NCBI GenBank assembly: GCA_004208945.1 | Contig: SGPE01000030.1 | Location: 620,001 to 684,000, forward strand | Length of the DNA: 64,000 nucleotides | Origin: Pseudoalteromonas sp. CO133X | Lineage (GTDB): Bacteria; Pseudomonadota; Gammaproteobacteria; Enterobacterales; Alteromonadaceae | Direction: 5' to 3' | In this document: piece by piece, positions 34,301 through 43,679 of the stretch | Layout: every line of letters begins with the position of its first letter | How positions within the stretch are numbered: the stretch's first letter is position 1 | The notes under the pieces: model-generated | What the model was told of the DNA's origin: nothing | What the model saw: the letters and a program-made list of their open reading frames with translations, nothing else | Databases searched by the model: none | Position numbers and translations under genes: made by a program

Positions 34301-37300
34301 ACTGATAATATATATTGATTATCAGATACGGCTGCAAAATTAAAGTTATCGTCATTCGCCACAGGGACATCATTTACCGCACTTACATTTATCACCACTG
34401 AAGCGTCATTAGATGATAATTGTCCATCAAAAACACGATAAGTAAATGTATCATTGCCATTAAAATTTGGACTCGGTGTGTAAGTAAAAATCGTCCCTTG
34501 TACTTGTACGTTACCATTTTCAGGTTGCGAGATAAGTTCGATAACTAATGAATCATCATTGGCGTCTTGAACATCTGCCACAAAGCTCGTTGTCCCATCT
34601 TCTTGGACATTTCTCTGCATGTCATTGGCTACTGGCGCTGCGTTAGTCGCAGTAACAAGGATAGAGAACCCTTCTAAACTTGCTTGTAATGAACCATCAC
34701 TGACACTAATGACAATATTTTCATAATTACCTACGTCAGTAATATCAGGCGTGCCTGACAGTCTGCCCGTAGACGTATCAAAACTCAGCCATGCAGGTAG
34801 ATTAGAGACAGAAAAGCTGAATGTGTCTGAATCAACATCTTCAACGGTAGGCGTGAAACTATAGTTTTCACCTTGCTTCACCTCGATGGGCGGTACACCG
34901 AAAATAACAGGTGCATCATTAACTGGATTCACACTAATATTAAATGCAGCTAGAGCTGATTCAAGTTCACCGTCAGAGACAGTAATAACAATATTATCGT
35001 AACTACCACTTTGTCCCTCAATTGGCGTGCCTGAGATTGTTCCCGTCGTATTATCAAAACTAGCCCATAATGGTAAGTTCGTTATACTGAACTCCAAGCT
35101 ATCGCCATCTGAATCTGTCGCAGAAGGCGTAAAGCTATAAAGTGTGTCTTCATCTATTGAAGTAATAGGTTGACCTGAAATGACAGGGGCATTATTCGAC
35201 GGAACACTTGGAGGTACAATTGTTACAATCGCCTGATTGGTGCCCGTACTATCTATCACCCCATCGTTAAAAGTATAGTTAAGCGTGACTGGTGAGGCAG
35301 GGTTATTGGCATTATTAATGTAGCCAATTGCTTGCAACACACTATCAACGATAACTGAAGTCGCATTACTGTTGAAAGTAAGTTGTAATGTTCCTGCTGA
35401 ATTAGTGGTTACCGCTCCCACCACATTGCTATTATAACTCAGCACACCACCTTGAGTTAAGGCTCCCAGCAACCCTGTGTTAGTAAAGAGATCATTACTG
35501 TTGGCCCCACCCGCTCGCGCGATAGTTACCGATGCACCATCATAATTACCATTGCCGCTATTAAGTGCGTCTAGCTCACTATCTGCGACTGTGACATTGG
35601 CATCAATTACAATCGCTGAACCGCCTTCAGTAAACGTGCTTCCTCCATTCAAGCCACTAAAAACAGGGCCACTATTTGAAGATCCAAAAGTAATCACAGT
35701 ATCACTGCCCGAGTCAGCGACTGTATACACAAGATCACTCGCTGGAGCATTTGTAAGTGAGAGTGATATTTCAGGACTTGAGAAGTCAGTAGCATCAGTA
35801 TCAATCTCGAGAGTACTGCTGCCATTAAAACGCACATTACTGGTTGATAATCCAGTAATACCAGTAATCGTTATTACGTCACCAATACTCAGATCTGTCA
35901 GTGTATCACCATTCAAATCACTTGATTCACCAATGAAGTTATCATTTCCACCATTACCTGTGATGGTATCTGTTCCCCCACCGGGGCGGAAAGTATCTGC
36001 ACCACTACCACCAATCATCGTATCTGCTCCATCGAAGTCAGCAGCGCTAATTTCAAGAACATCGCCAACAAACGCTGAAGCATCAATTACTAGATCAGCA
36101 GTTATTGCACTGCCAGTGGTATTAGTAACAGACACTGTTTGTGTATCTGCATTGAAGTTATCAGTTAGATTAATTGTTGCTAAATTATTAGTGCCAATTG
36201 CGATCCCTTCGATCCCCGTAACATTAGTTGTAGCAAAGTTAAAGGTTCCCCCATCCATAAGGTTTAGTGTTTCAATGCCTGTACTGCCAGTAATCCCAGT
36301 TGTAAAATCATTTAAATTTTCAGCATCAATAGCAACACTTGCACCACTCGCTAAGCTGAGCGTTCCTATACTATTAAATACACCACCACTGACGTCTGCA
36401 CCATCAGTTACTAATAGACTGTCAGCAACACTACTATCGCCAGTTAATGTGCCACTGTAGGCACTTCCGCCGATAGCAAATGTGATAGCATCTGAGGTTG
36501 AATTAGCTGTGACAGATGTCGTACCGCTTAAAATTGTGATTGTTCGAGTATTAGAACTATCATCACCAACCAGATAGTTTTCGATACCTGTTAGTGCTGT
36601 TATATCCCCGTCACCACTTAGCGTAATAGTTTCCGACCCACTGGCTGTCAATATACCGTTAAAGCTCTGGTGCTGGCTGACTGTCATTGCAACATTGGCA
36701 CCCGATTCTACCGTTAAATTACTTACTCCATTGATAGTTGCAGCGGTAATATCAGCACCAGAACCCAAAGATAATGTGTCCGCAGTCGTATTGTCACCCG
36801 TGATTGTGCCTGTGTAAGTAAGCGAACCTAAATCGAATATCACTGCGTCTGAAGTTGAAGTAGCTGTAACAGAGTGGTTAGTGTTGCTTACTGTCACTGT
36901 TCGTGCGTTTGTAGAATCATCGGACAGCGTATAACTTTCAATCGCAGAAATAGTGGTAATATCACCGTCGCCTGACAGTGTTAAAGACTCACTTCCACTA
37001 CCAGAAACTGTTCCGGTAAACGACGATAATTGCGCTACCGAAATTGTAGCTGAACCATTTTCTGCTACTGATAAATTTTCAAAACCACTAACCGTTGCGC
37101 CAGCAATATTCCCACTATTGCTGAGTATGAGTGTATCTGTTCCACTTCCTCCAGCCAGCGTTCCCGTTGCATTCAATGTGCCTATATTTACTGTATCGTC
37201 ACCACTGCTGCCTGTTACGCTTTGCCCAACAGCTCCGAGCGTAAAGGAGTTAGCTGCTGAAAGTATGTAAGTTTCAATTGCACTATTACCCGTTAAACCA

Positions 37301-39948
37301 TCACTCACATCACTGATTGTAATCGTCTCGGTTGCCGCTGCTGTGATTGTTGAGAAGCTGTCATGCTGCGCTTCGGTCATCGTTATCGATGCATTATCAC
37401 TCAAGGTCAATGACTCAAAGCCGCTAAGCGTTGCACCACTGATGTTTGCACCATTATCCGCTCGTAACGTATCTGTACCCGCACCACCTGCAAGCGTACC
37501 TGTTGTCGTAAAACCTGCAACATCTATAGTATCAACTCCAGTGCTTCCCGTAACGCTCTGCGCAGGACTAGCCAGTGTAAAGCTCATTGCCGAACCCAGC
37601 ACATAAGACTCAATATCGCTATCACCGATTAGGCTTTGATCTCCATCAGCACTCGATATTGTAAATTGGTTAGTACCTGAGCCATTGATCGTGGTAAACG
37701 CATCATGCTGCGTTTCTGTAAGTGTCAGAGATCCATCATTTTCTGGCGTTAATGTTTCGAAATTTGTTAATGTCGTAAAATTAACTAGATTAGAGCCTGT
37801 TGCTACAGACAAGATATCAGTACCCGCGCCACCATCTGCAATTGAGCCGACAATATGGCTGGGATCAGCAATAGTGAGTGTTTCATCGTCACTGGTGAAG
37901 GTAATTGCTGGAGATAAATTCGTGCCGTTTGTTGTATTAAAACTGGCTGCAGTACTGATCGCCGCTGTGGCATTGTTCACGGAAATAGTCGCTGTGCGAG
38001 AGGTACTATTATCTGTACCGTCATTTATGACAACGGTGACGGTTCTAGACGTTTGATTCGGTGAACTGGAAGTATTGTTGTAAGTGATGGCCTGTAGAAA
38101 TGTTTGTACTTCTGCTGCAGAAGCAGTTGCGCCAGTTATAGATATTGTATCTTGTAGCGTAATATCAGACGACCCTGAAACTCCCGTCAATGCATCTTGG
38201 GCTGATGCACTAATATTTAACCCTTCAGATACACCATCTTGATCGTTTGTAAGACTTACGGTAATGGTTGTTATCGTGTCGCCATCTGCTTCTGCCACAG
38301 CCGCATTCGCTGCAATATTGACCGCACCAGCCCCTTCAGAGAATAATACACTGCTATCGTCACTGCCGCTCGTTGAATCTAAATCAACTGCAGGTGCAGT
38401 GTTACCTGTCGAGAAATTAAAGCTTGTATCATCATTAATACCTAGGAAGCTGTTTCCCGCAGAATCATCAACAGCAGTTGCATCAATACGAATAGCGTAG
38501 TTACGATTACCCGTTAAATTATTGCTAGGGTTTATATAAATTTTATCATTTGTAATGCCTATACGACCGGCACTTGGGCTTGTCGTCGTACCATCGCTCT
38601 CGGTTGCTACATTAAATACTTCAAAGTCACTATTGCTACTGACGTCACGAATAGTAATGTTCCCCGTTCCAAGGGATATATTTTCATTAAAGTCGACAAC
38701 GATATTCGCATTTCCTGCAACACCTGTAGCATCATCATTTGGCGTCGAATTTGCCCCATCATACGTAGGCCCTATACTGTCAATTGTAAAAGCAGTTATC
38801 GCCAGTGGCGTATTAGCATTACCCGCAGCATCCGTTATTGTAATCGTACAATTACTGTATGTACCATCGACGAGCGGTGTGCTGTTATCGGTTTGCGTCA
38901 GAGTAATGGTTTGGTTACCTGTTGAACTAATCGTTGTTGAGCTTGAGGTGCCACAACTCCCTCCTACTGATAGAGTGCCCGTTTCAGTGGTACTAAATGT
39001 ATAGCTCGGAGTACTGTCACTCCCTGGAGTGGTCACTGCGGTCACTTCTGCAACCGCTGGCGCTGTAGTATCCACTGTGAAAGTGGTTATATTCAAAACT
39101 GAACTAGGATTATTAGCTGCATCGGTCACAGTGATAGTACAGTTGCTGTAGGTGCCGTCAGCCAAAGCTGTTGAATTATCAGTTTGAGTTAAAGTTATAG
39201 TTTGATTACCTGTACCACCGATAGTTGTAGATGTCGACGTACCACAGCTACCACCTACAGACAAGGTACCAGCCTCATTGGTAGTAAAGGTGTAGTTAGG
39301 CGTGTTATCGTTAGTTGGGGTAGTAACAGGTGTCACTTCACTAATGAGTGGTGCAGTGCTATCTGAAGGCGCCAGCATAAACTCAATATTGTCAATGCCT
39401 AAATTGTGTCCATTGAACCCTCCACCCACATAACTAACAACAACCGTTGATACAGAGGTCCAGTCGGATGCCGTTAATGTTGCTAAACTGTCACCACTCC
39501 AGTCAGGGTCATTATCAGAAATTGTAACTGCCGTTCCACTATCTGGAGTAAACGTATAGGTTCCACCAACTCCACCACCACTAAACTGCCCGAGATCAAA
39601 TTGCGTAATGCTAATATTCGAACTAAAGGACATCGTCCAAGTTTCTCCGGACTGAGAAGTAGTTGGTACCATAAACCCCGATAAAATATTTTCGTAACTA
39701 ATTGTTCTACCTGCAGATTGAGTCGCTGTCAGCGTCACACCGTCAGTGGTTGAAGTAAACGTAGTCGAGCCATCTCCTGTATTATTCGCGCTGTTATCAA
39801 AAGTAAATGTACTTGCAACTGCACTAGCACTAAAAACCGTAGATAAAAACAAAGCTAGTTTCGTAACGTGAAACTTACCACTCAATAGGTGGTGTCGCCC
39901 CAAATTAGAGCTTAAAAGATACTTACTATTCATAACTCGACCAGACAT
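31396..39948 (-). CDS. Giant multidomain surface protein with internal GlyGly-CTERM-like segment and C-terminal barrel
   Basis: This 2850-residue protein (a second possible start is ATG at 39933) has a signal peptide ending near AVAST, about residue 46. Domains in order: two near-identical bacterial Ig-like repeats of 97 residues (196-390); a SwmA-like Ig domain (391-495); a run of beta-rich ETL-type repeats (about 650-1290); a short RTX-type segment with GGSGADTFRPGGGTD (about 1306-1340); two He_PIG-type Ig domains (1586-1769); cadherin-like repeats; a Calx-beta domain (about 2033-2134); a TSP3-like DxDxDG segment (2239-2271); a choice-of-anchor-like region with conserved cysteines (about 2285-2435); and two VCBS/cadherin-like repeats (2442-2612). 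A Gly-rich stretch SSGGGLG, a hydrophobic helix and RRRVSR (about 2627-2652) then form a GlyGly-CTERM-like sorting signal. After it comes a second signal-like run (LASSAAAEDW) and a barrel of about 175 residues ending SMNYQF. Likely a calcium-dependent adhesin. Confidence 0.85.
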   Translation of the reverse strand: MSGRVMNSKYLLSSNLGRHHLLSGKFHVTKLALFLSTVFSASAVASTFTFDNSANNTGDGSTTFTSTTDGVTLTATQSAGRTISYENILSGFMVPTTSQSGETWTMSFSSNISITQFDLGQFSGGGVGGTYTFTPDSGTAVTISDNDPDWSGDSLATLTASDWTSVSTVVVSYVGGGFNGHNLGIDNIEFMLAPSDSTAPLISEVTPVTTPTNDNTPNYTFTTNEAGTLSVGGSCGTSTSTTIGGTGNQTITLTQTDNSTALADGTYSNCTITVTDAANNPSSVLNITTFTVDTTAPAVAEVTAVTTPGSDSTPSYTFSTTETGTLSVGGSCGTSSSTTISSTGNQTITLTQTDNSTPLVDGTYSNCTITITDAAGNANTPLAITAFTIDSIGPTYDGANSTPNDDATGVAGNANIVVDFNENISLGTGNITIRDVSSNSDFEVFNVATESDGTTTSPSAGRIGITNDKIYINPSNNLTGNRNYAIRIDATAVDDSAGNSFLGINDDTSFNFSTGNTAPAVDLDSTSGSDDSSVLFSEGAGAVNIAANAAVAEADGDTITTITVSLTNDQDGVSEGLNISASAQDALTGVSGSSDITLQDTISITGATASAAEVQTFLQAITYNNTSSSPNQTSRTVTVVINDGTDNSTSRTATISVNNATAAISTAASFNTTNGTNLSPAITFTSDDETLTIADPSHIVGSIADGGAGTDILSVATGSNLVNFTTLTNFETLTPENDGSLTLTETQHDAFTTINGSGTNQFTISSADGDQSLIGDSDIESYVLGSAMSFTLASPAQSVTGSTGVDTIDVAGFTTTGTLAGGAGTDTLRADNGANISGATLSGFESLTLSDNASITMTEAQHDSFSTITAAATETITISDVSDGLTGNSAIETYILSAANSFTLGAVGQSVTGSSGDDTVNIGTLNATGTLAGGSGTDTLILSNSGNIAGATVSGFENLSVAENGSATISVAQLSSFTGTVSGSGSESLTLSGDGDITTISAIESYTLSDDSTNARTVTVSNTNHSVTATSTSDAVIFDLGSLTYTGTITGDNTTADTLSLGSGADITAATINGVSNLTVESGANVAMTVSQHQSFNGILTASGSETITLSGDGDITALTGIENYLVGDDSSNTRTITILSGTTSVTANSTSDAITFAIGGSAYSGTLTGDSSVADSLLVTDGADVSGGVFNSIGTLSLASGASVAIDAENLNDFTTGITGSTGIETLNLMDGGTFNFATTNVTGIEGIAIGTNNLATINLTDNFNADTQTVSVTNTTGSAITADLVIDASAFVGDVLEISAADFDGADTMIGGSGADTFRPGGGTDTITGNGGNDNFIGESSDLNGDTLTDLSIGDVITITGITGLSTSNVRFNGSSTLEIDTDATDFSSPEISLSLTNAPASDLVYTVADSGSDTVITFGSSNSGPVFSGLNGGSTFTEGGSAIVIDANVTVADSELDALNSGNGNYDGASVTIARAGGANSNDLFTNTGLLGALTQGGVLSYNSNVVGAVTTNSAGTLQLTFNSNATSVIVDSVLQAIGYINNANNPASPVTLNYTFNDGVIDSTGTNQAIVTIVPPSVPSNNAPVISGQPITSIDEDTLYSFTPSATDSDGDSLEFSITNLPLWASFDNTTGTISGTPIEGQSGSYDNIVITVSDGELESALAAFNISVNPVNDAPVIFGVPPIEVKQGENYSFTPTVEDVDSDTFSFSVSNLPAWLSFDTSTGRLSGTPDITDVGNYENIVISVSDGSLQASLEGFSILVTATNAAPVANDMQRNVQEDGTTSFVADVQDANDDSLVIELISQPENGNVQVQGTIFTYTPSPNFNGNDTFTYRVFDGQLSSNDASVVINVSAVNDVPVANDDNFNFAAVSDNQYILSVLENDTDADGDALRIIGAKASIGTVSINNNTLSYQAIENTQGPILVNYIIEDENKARAEATATIAINSDDSSAMPVITAPADLTVNATGLFTKVDLGIAMAFDSSDNPLPVSLVRGAPIFAPGKHLVYWQTEDNEGQQVTTTQQLNVNPLVSLQKDSRVAEDKEHAVKVYLNGPAPSYPVVIPYTVSGTADSADHDLQSGELVISSGVSASIPLMIFADSSDEGNETIVITLGDSVNKGAKSTSTVTIVEDNVAPNIETLVLQNNQQRSIITASDELVTITANVSDPNPTDEVTVEWDSAPEFVNTSNDPFIFEFNPAVVASGIYKVRVTAKDDAVPSLSTMKDVYIEVIPSLPELTAVDSDGDLIPDDQEGYVDSDSDGIPDFMDAISDCNVMQEQALESSKFLVEGDPGVCLRKGATVPQNNTGGLQLLETELPEDPTASNTGGLFDFIATGLPQVGDTYSIVLPQRQPIPVNGVYRKLINGDWQNFVTVDDNEVLSAQGEPGFCPPPGSNEWTTGLSEGDWCVQLRIVDGGPNDDDGVANGSIVDPGGVAVPTTGNNAPIANADAVTIVAEESVVIDVIANDEDIDNDTLTITGATVDFGTVVLENNQLVYTPIVGFIGDATIQYSISDGMGGTANSTAIVTIKVNQAPVTQNDSASSNGETITIDVLANDSDPEQGELFLVSATTEFGTSVVNSDGTLSYSPASGFEGVDTINYIVRDAQGAQSQGSVSVTVELKQTVNVSNKSSGGGLGMITLLVVSAFVVRRRVSRLPSFAFLSASCVLASSAAAEDWQVSATLGQATAQSSYSSEQWVQTAIDDESVSWSVGAFYNLKPNWKLGIRYIDLGEASVNFSKETSNPEQAHSEVLDKAPALPNGLAIQANYLVDLVSSLKGELFLGAYHWKYKINSRRDNLNTIVKRGEGTDLFIGAGINYQILDSVSIGVDYTRYFVSKNDINEIAFSMNYQF
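31990..32066 (-). other. GlyGly-CTERM-like sorting segment inside the giant gene
   Basis: The segment encodes SSGGGLG, then a hydrophobic stretch of about 14 residues (MITLLVVSAFVV), then RRRVSR. This is the layout of GlyGly-CTERM signals, which are normally the very end of a protein and are cut by rhombosortase. Here the reading frame continues for about 200 residues into a barrel domain. The methionine directly after the glycines could also serve as a start for a separate barrel protein, with GGTGGTGG upstream as a poor ribosome site. Confidence 0.6.
38776..39366 (-). repeat. Tandem Ig-like domain repeat in the giant protein gene
   Basis: Two copies of about 290 bases encode 97-residue Ig-like domains with the same landmarks (TLSVGGSCGTS, TGNQTITLTQTDNSTxL, DGTYSNCTIT). 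The copies are similar at DNA level, so length variation by recombination is plausible. Confidence 0.8.
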
Positions 39949-40100
39949 TTATATTTACACAACAAAAAAGAGACATTAAATAATTCCATCTACGTGGTAG
40001 GCACATTAATTTTTATAACGGCACTAAAATCAAACAATTCTTTCAATTGACAATACATAAAGGACTAACTCTGTTGGAGAGCTAGTCCTATGACAAACAA

Positions 40101-40712
40101 CTATGCACGAGAGGGATAAATTCCCTGCAAAGCAATTAACCAATTGAGCGGTAATACTGGGTTAACTATATTAACTGGCGAACTAGAGCCAGTATCAAGG
40201 TTTGTAACCGTTCCCCCACCAGAACCACCGTCTTGAATATTTAGCCCTTTGATCTCAACTAAATCGGCTCCACCCAAACCTGGTTTAAAGAAACCTGGAC
40301 TAGTATTTGCGCCTATATACGTGTCTGATGTTGGTGTTCCTGTCGACGCAGGATTAGTCGCCACCTGTAAAGAGCCACTCGCAGCAGTATCGCCACTAGC
40401 TGTAAAAACAGCGGTGTGGGTATGTGTTGGCATTTGTGGAACTGTCAAAGTGATAAACTCGCGACCCATTTTAAAACCTTGCCTATAGTCTTGCCCGCCA
40501 GGCATTTGCCCATGTCCAACTGGACTACGCCCACGCAAGTCAGGCAAGCCAAATGTGCTGCGAGCATCACCACCATACTGGGCTCCAAGTAATGAGAACA
40601 GCGCCGTGTTATCGCTAATTGCTTGGATTTGGCCGAAACACATTGCCCAGTTCTCAATCGTGAATGTGCCGCCAAAAGTTGTCATAGTTCCAATAAAGGG
40701 TTCAGTAGCCAT
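40101..40712 (-). CDS. Phage tail collar domain protein (microcystin-dependent-protein family)
   Basis: This 203-residue protein has a tail collar domain at its N-terminus: GTMTTFGGTFTIENWAMCFG, then NTALFSLLGAQYGGDARSTF and GLPDLRGRSPVGHGQ. The rest is a low-complexity region rich in G, S and T, ending in NPVLPLNWLIALQGIYP, the usual end of this small family. Bacterial members of this kind occur outside prophages, and no other phage gene is nearby. It has no signal peptide. A ribosome site (AGAGGA) precedes the start. It is in line with the formyltransferase-type genes upstream and the giant adhesin downstream. Confidence 0.85.
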   Translation of the reverse strand: MATEPFIGTMTTFGGTFTIENWAMCFGQIQAISDNTALFSLLGAQYGGDARSTFGLPDLRGRSPVGHGQMPGGQDYRQGFKMGREFITLTVPQMPTHTHTAVFTASGDTAASGSLQVATNPASTGTPTSDTYIGANTSPGFFKPGLGGADLVEIKGLNIQDGGSGGGTVTNLDTGSSSPVNIVNPVLPLNWLIALQGIYPSRA

Positions 40713-40847
40713 GTTGATTCCTCTAAATAATTTACATACCTTGTTGTGATTGTGTTGTTACTAAATCAGCGGCAACACAAGCCTTTTAGTTACTCTTTTT
40801 TCTTTTACTGCTTACTACTCATTACTTAAAATTTTATATGAATCAAT

Positions 40848-41333
40848 TTATTCAGGATCGGGGGTTGTTGTACCTGGTAACCCTGCATTAAATACTGGAG
40901 GAATAAAAAACTCTGGTAACGAAACCTTAAGCGCCTCACCGGAAAGTACTTTATCTAAACAAACCGTACCTAGTTCATTAACACTTAATTGCAACTGCGC
41001 ATCGTCGTCACTGCTTGGAAAACGCCAATATAACTCTGTCGTTTTGTAGCGTATCAAAGCCATTTGTTCATACTTGTCGAAGTTACTCGGCTCCTCACAA
41101 AACCGATCGTGAATGTTTTCCAGTCTTTGTTCTCCTAAAAACTGCACCAGCAGTGAACCCATTCCGGGTATATCAACAACGCTACACTCACCGCTTTTAA
41201 CCACAATCTCCCCCCTTCCCTCTTTAGGGGCAACCTTCTGTGCATCATTTGCACGTGGATAATTGCCCCCATTAAATGGGTAAATGAGCAACTCAAAATC
41301 ATAACGATTAGTTAGATTGATCTTTATATTCAT
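40848..41333 (-). CDS. Small protein of unknown function next to the tail collar gene
   Basis: This 161-residue protein has no signal peptide or membrane helix. It is rich in beta-strand pattern and ends in the proline-rich GLPGTTTPDPE. I do not recognise a domain. It sits between the tail collar gene and the formyltransferase gene on the same strand, with gaps of about 135 bases on each side, and probably acts with them. Confidence 0.72.
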   Translation of the reverse strand: MNIKINLTNRYDFELLIYPFNGGNYPRANDAQKVAPKEGRGEIVVKSGECSVVDIPGMGSLLVQFLGEQRLENIHDRFCEEPSNFDKYEQMALIRYKTTELYWRFPSSDDDAQLQLSVNELGTVCLDKVLSGEALKVSLPEFFIPPVFNAGLPGTTTPDPE

Positions 41334-41469
41334 ACCTATCTCGCTTCTGAGGTTAATGTCAGCGCATAGTTAGAATGCAGAATTGATAAATACACCAGAC
41401 AAGCCACTATCAGTTCTATCTTAACTAAGCCTCTAAAAATTAGCTTATATTTATCAATACGTTTTGATC

Positions 41470-42429
41470 TTAAATAACTCTACTTTCATAATTAGCACCG
41501 CAGCTAAGCTCCATACCAGGTTCAAGCGAAAATAACAATGCGAAACGATAGCCATCAAATACACCTTGTTGCGCGCCTATGATATCTAAGCGCACGGCGC
41601 AATCATCGGTTTTAACAACAAGCCCTGCATTTTTATCTAATTGCACAACCGTTCCTGCTTTGACACCAACCAAATTACATTCAACAGGCGTTGCTTGCAG
41701 CAACTGAAATACATTTTGGCGATATTGGAACAATGCACACGCGATATCTGCATTACCCGCTCGTGCCATATTGGCGATTTCTCTTGCACTATGTTGTCGC
41801 CAATCTACCAATAAATCAGAGTGTATAATTTGTGGTGCAGTTTTAAGGCTTGTTCCTTGCTCTTGCTGTCGCCATACTGCACCACCACTTTGCTCGATTT
41901 GGACAAACTGAGAAACTAAATATGGCAAGGCTTGAGCCATTTTTTGGTGAAGACACTTATTAGTATCAAAAGGATGAATATCTATTTCGACTTCGCAACC
42001 AATATCCCCACTGTCTAACTCTTCATTTACTTTATGAAGAGTTAGTTTTGTACTACTTTCACCCTTACGGAGCTGCCAATATATCGGTTGAGGCCCTCTA
42101 TAATCCGGCAGTGGACTTGGATGAATATTGACTAAGTGTTCTTGAAAATACTGGATGAGTGTTGTCTTAATTTTATGTCTAAACAAATAAATGACACCGC
42201 ACTCCACGCCCATGTGATCTAGTTGCTTAATGAGGGGCTTGTCATCTTTTTTGTCATACTTCAGCATGACTACCTGCTTTTGCTCTAACCACTGCTGTAA
42301 TTGTGAGAGGTCTGAGTTTTCACCAGAATCTGGCAACACAACACATGCCAGCAGTCCAACTTGATCTAAATACTCGATGGCAGGGACACTAAGGCAACTA
42401 CCCGTAAACACCGCATACCTTTGCATCAT
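41470..42429 (-). CDS. Formyltransferase-like protein
   Basis: This 319-residue protein has the formyltransferase fold of methionyl-tRNA formyltransferase and UDP-sugar formyltransferases. VNIHPSPLPDYRGPQPIYWQ carries the HxSLLPxxxG-type loop and the catalytic N-H pair, and ELDSGDIGCEVEI supplies the aspartate. The N-terminal Rossmann part is divergent. The C-terminal part resembles the Fmt C-terminal barrel (LVGVKAGTVVQL). A housekeeping Fmt role is unlikely here, as the gene is not next to def and lies in a surface-protein cluster. It overlaps the methyltransferase-like gene by four bases. Confidence 0.8.
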   Translation of the reverse strand: MMQRYAVFTGSCLSVPAIEYLDQVGLLACVVLPDSGENSDLSQLQQWLEQKQVVMLKYDKKDDKPLIKQLDHMGVECGVIYLFRHKIKTTLIQYFQEHLVNIHPSPLPDYRGPQPIYWQLRKGESSTKLTLHKVNEELDSGDIGCEVEIDIHPFDTNKCLHQKMAQALPYLVSQFVQIEQSGGAVWRQQEQGTSLKTAPQIIHSDLLVDWRQHSAREIANMARAGNADIACALFQYRQNVFQLLQATPVECNLVGVKAGTVVQLDKNAGLVVKTDDCAVRLDIIGAQQGVFDGYRFALLFSLEPGMELSCGANYESRVI

Positions 42430-43679
42430 ATACTCTCCTGTACTTTTACAGGCACAAAACCCGGCAGCCCAGTCAGTTGATAGTAAAACTGAATGGTATC
42501 CCCGCTACTAGCAACAAAGTGAGTATGTTCAATATCTTTAGGTTTAAGATCTATGTAAACGCTATTATCTGGTCTTGGATGTGTGATCCCTGAATCATAT
42601 TGGCCAACCTCTTCTTGCGCGAAGGTTTCTATGTGGGCATAGACCGCAAAGATACGTTTGCTCATATCTTCGACACCCTTAGGTAGTACAATTTGATTCG
42701 CTGGAATCACTTTTATGCCGCCTTCAAGTTCAAGCTCGTGCATTTCTAACAAAGTAGACTTATTGATCTTAAGGATTTCGCCCAGTTCCACTCGGTCTTG
42801 TTGTGCCTCATTACCTACATTACTTGAATGACTAAACTCTTGAGTTTTCCATTGCTGATTAAACTCAGTTTCCCCAACAACCATCATGCCTTTTACAGAC
42901 ACATTTTGCGGGATCATCCAACCGTCTATGGATAAGTATTTTACTAAATGTTTAGCAATACTTAATTGGCCCTCTTTCGTAAAACCATGTTGCATCGCTT
43001 CTAACACTAAAAGATCAATCGTATTTTCTGGCTCAAATACGGTCGCATCGGCCTCTTCAAAAAGTGAAATATACTCTTCTAGCTGTAAATCACTAACGAG
43101 CTGTTTAAGGGTTAATATTGCACCGGGCTGAATATCCACAAGTGTCACTTGGATTTGGCTCGGCTTGAAAGTTTGAGTCTCTTTGTAATAACTAAGTAAA
43201 GGTAGTAATAAAGGGGCGAAAGGGCCACATGCTGGATACAACACATTAATTGAGGATTTATTTTTTAACTTACCTTGAATTGCTTTATCGAGCCCGCGTG
43301 CATATCCCTTTATCCGGTATATATCCTTTATTGTGTGCTTACAGTTATAGGGTGACATAATCAAACCCGTCGCTGAAATATACTGATGCGTAAGTTGCTC
43401 TTGGCTTAATCCCGCAACGGCCATAGACAGCACTGCTTGGTCATACATATTTTCAAATGTTTTCACTAATTGAGTGTGAGGGGCAGTTATTTCAGAAAGT
43501 GCCAACGTCATAGCTTCAACAAAACTCTGTTGCAATACAACGAGCCTTTGTTCAACACTAATAGAAGTCTTCAGCAATGATTCCAACTGTGTTCTGACAG
43601 AGTGTTTGAGTAACGTGTCTATCTCAGGGTTAGCGAAATCGTATAAAGTCTTATTGTTTGTACCGTCTATTCTATCCAT
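42426..43679 (-). CDS. Class I SAM-dependent methyltransferase-like protein
   Basis: This 417-residue protein has a Rossmann core: INVLYPACGPFAPLLLPLLS in place of the usual GxGxG motif, VTLVDIQPGAI as the second strand with an aspartate, and IDLLVLEAMQHGFT as the post-II segment. The layout resembles protein arginine methyltransferases, with a C-terminal beta-rich part. The N-terminal 110 residues are helical. The substrate is unknown. It is first in the five-gene minus-strand cluster, with a four-base overlap to the formyltransferase gene. Confidence 0.72.
   Translation of the reverse strand: MDRIDGTNNKTLYDFANPEIDTLLKHSVRTQLESLLKTSISVEQRLVVLQQSFVEAMTLALSEITAPHTQLVKTFENMYDQAVLSMAVAGLSQEQLTHQYISATGLIMSPYNCKHTIKDIYRIKGYARGLDKAIQGKLKNKSSINVLYPACGPFAPLLLPLLSYYKETQTFKPSQIQVTLVDIQPGAILTLKQLVSDLQLEEYISLFEEADATVFEPENTIDLLVLEAMQHGFTKEGQLSIAKHLVKYLSIDGWMIPQNVSVKGMMVVGETEFNQQWKTQEFSHSSNVGNEAQQDRVELGEILKINKSTLLEMHELELEGGIKVIPANQIVLPKGVEDMSKRIFAVYAHIETFAQEEVGQYDSGITHPRPDNSVYIDLKPKDIEHTHFVASSGDTIQFYYQLTGLPGFVPVKVQESI

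Noticed and set aside
35552..36460. A 302-residue plus-strand frame inside the giant repeat gene
   Set aside because: It is antisense to a well-defined repeat protein, has low-complexity composition mirrored from it, and lacks a ribosome site or recognisable motifs.
40101..40712. Prophage remnant, based on the tail collar domain
   Set aside because: No other phage structural, lysis, integrase or attachment sequences are near. Small collar proteins of this family occur outside prophages.
41470..42429. Housekeeping methionyl-tRNA formyltransferase
   Set aside because: The protein is divergent at the N-terminus and lies in an accessory cluster, not beside def. A surface or small-molecule formylation role is more likely.
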